Assembly: GCA_963771595.1 (NCBI GenBank)
Contig: CAVYUC010000009.1
Coordinates: 62,001-126,000 of the forward strand
Origin: CAVYUC01 sp963771595
Lineage (GTDB): Bacteria > Bacteroidota > Bacteroidia > Bacteroidales > Prolixibacteraceae
Reading direction: 5' to 3'
DNA: 64,000 nt
Within the stretch, counting starts at the first letter, position 1. Each line of letters begins with the position of its first letter. A model generated the notes under the pieces. The model was given only the letters and a program-made list of their open reading frames with translations. It was not told the DNA's origin and did no database searches. The position numbers were made by a program, and so were the translations under genes. Of the stretch, positions 63,501 to 64,000 are shown one piece after another.

Positions 63501-64000
63501 ATGAATACTCTTAGAACAGCCATACGTAATTTTTTAAGGTTTCGTTTGTATTCCTTCATTAATTTAACAGGATTAATACTAGCCTTTTCGTTTGCTATTG
63601 CATTGTTAATGTATGTTCAGTTCGAGCTCTCATTCGATAAATTTCATCAAGATAAAGACCATATATTCAGGGTAAATGAAATTTCCACAGATCCTAAAAG
63701 CATTGAAATCTATCCTGCTATAAGAGCGCCGTATGGACCGGCACTTGAAGCTGAAATCCCCGAAATTCAAAGTTATGTGAGAATAAAGCCTGCAAGAGAA
63801 GAGCTGACATGGGAAGATAACAGAATGAGGTTCGACAAGGTATTGTACACCGATAATAACTTTTTCGAATTCTTTACCTTTTCACTTGTTACGGGCAACA
63901 CGTCAACGGTTTTGAATGGTAACAAAATTGTTATTACCGAAGAAACTGCCAGCAGATTATTCGGAGGGCAAGTTGCACTTGGTAAATCTGTGACGTTAAA
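63501..64000 (+). CDS. FtsX/MacB-type ABC permease 6 (partial, runs off the window)
   Basis: ATG 63501; the frame is open to the window end (~166 residues). MNTLRTAIRNFLRFRLYSFI, a membrane helix, then QFELSFDKFHQDKDHIFRVN and ITEETASRLFGGQVALGKSV match the beginning of the other permeases. The 3' part is missing, so its tail cannot be compared. Confidence 0.9.
   Translation, partial: MNTLRTAIRNFLRFRLYSFINLTGLILAFSFAIALLMYVQFELSFDKFHQDKDHIFRVNEISTDPKSIEIYPAIRAPYGPALEAEIPEIQSYVRIKPAREELTWEDNRMRFDKVLYTDNNFFEFFTFSLVTGNTSTVLNGNKIVITEETASRLFGGQVALGKSVTL

Noticed and set aside
1..64000. CRISPR arrays, tRNA/rRNA genes, transposases, phage genes
   Set aside because: Read through for regular spacers, cloverleaf/anticodon patterns and recombinase motifs; none seen. 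A small RNA could still be missed by eye.

Overview
The window looks like chromosomal DNA of a Bacteroidota bacterium, probably from the Marinilabiliales/Prolixibacteraceae side of the phylum (the rank below phylum is a guess). The evidence is: several promoters of the Bacteroidota type (TTTG, about 19-21 nt, TAnnTTTG), a type IX secretion C-terminal domain, an S46 dipeptidyl-peptidase, a DUF4837 lipoprotein, a complete menaquinone cluster, moderate-to-low GC, and large FtsX/MacB-like permeases of the kind common in this phylum. I saw no rRNA, tRNA, CRISPR array or transposase.

Layout. 1-11.9 kb: housekeeping genes (recQ 3' end, ahcY, a small lipoprotein, greA, a HIT protein, dnaE, trxA, a DUF58 protein, a DUF4143 ATPase, a yifB/comM-type ATPase). 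12.0-16.8 kb: a small polysaccharide locus with a putative secreted glycosidase and a T9SS-sorted beta-helix protein on the minus strand, divergent from a GH9 endoglucanase. 16.9-21.7 kb: inorganic pyrophosphatase, then a four-gene operon (GntP permease, RidA, D-threonine-aldolase-like PLP enzyme, M19 dipeptidase) that reads as a D-amino-acid/dipeptide catabolic unit. 21.8-28.9 kb: dfrA, thyA, a lipoprotein, a K+ channel, rnhA, an S46 peptidase and an SRPBCC/GyrI protein. Four of these seven genes carry small frameshifts, so this stretch is either poorly sequenced or decaying.

29-38.6 kb: M23 peptidase, dxr, rseP, tatA, DUF4837, then a minus-strand group (GT4 glycosyltransferase, rnhB, TonB-C protein) and a divergent flippase/DUF3267 pair. 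38.7-45.8 kb: a tightly packed minus-strand menaquinone operon (hotdog thioesterase-menF-menD-menB-menA-menC-menE) lacking menH.

46-64 kb: the most distinctive region. An NtrB/NtrC-like two-component system (minus) is divergent from a MacA/HlyD-like adaptor, one MacB-like ATPase and at least six tandem, full-length, paralogous FtsX-type permeases; the sixth runs off the window. Their periplasmic parts diverge, but their C-terminal ~75 residues are nearly the same, down to a 56-nt stretch identical in DNA between permeases 1 and 2. Palindromic C/G-rich elements separate the adaptor, ATPase and permease genes. After permease 3 there are two extra orphan copies of the gene's last codons (MEALRYE-stop), each directly behind a palindrome. 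These look like scars of permease paralogues lost by recombination. The array is my main candidate for an under-described system: a multi-permease export/stress module with one shared ATPase, apparently expanding, contracting and gene-converting.
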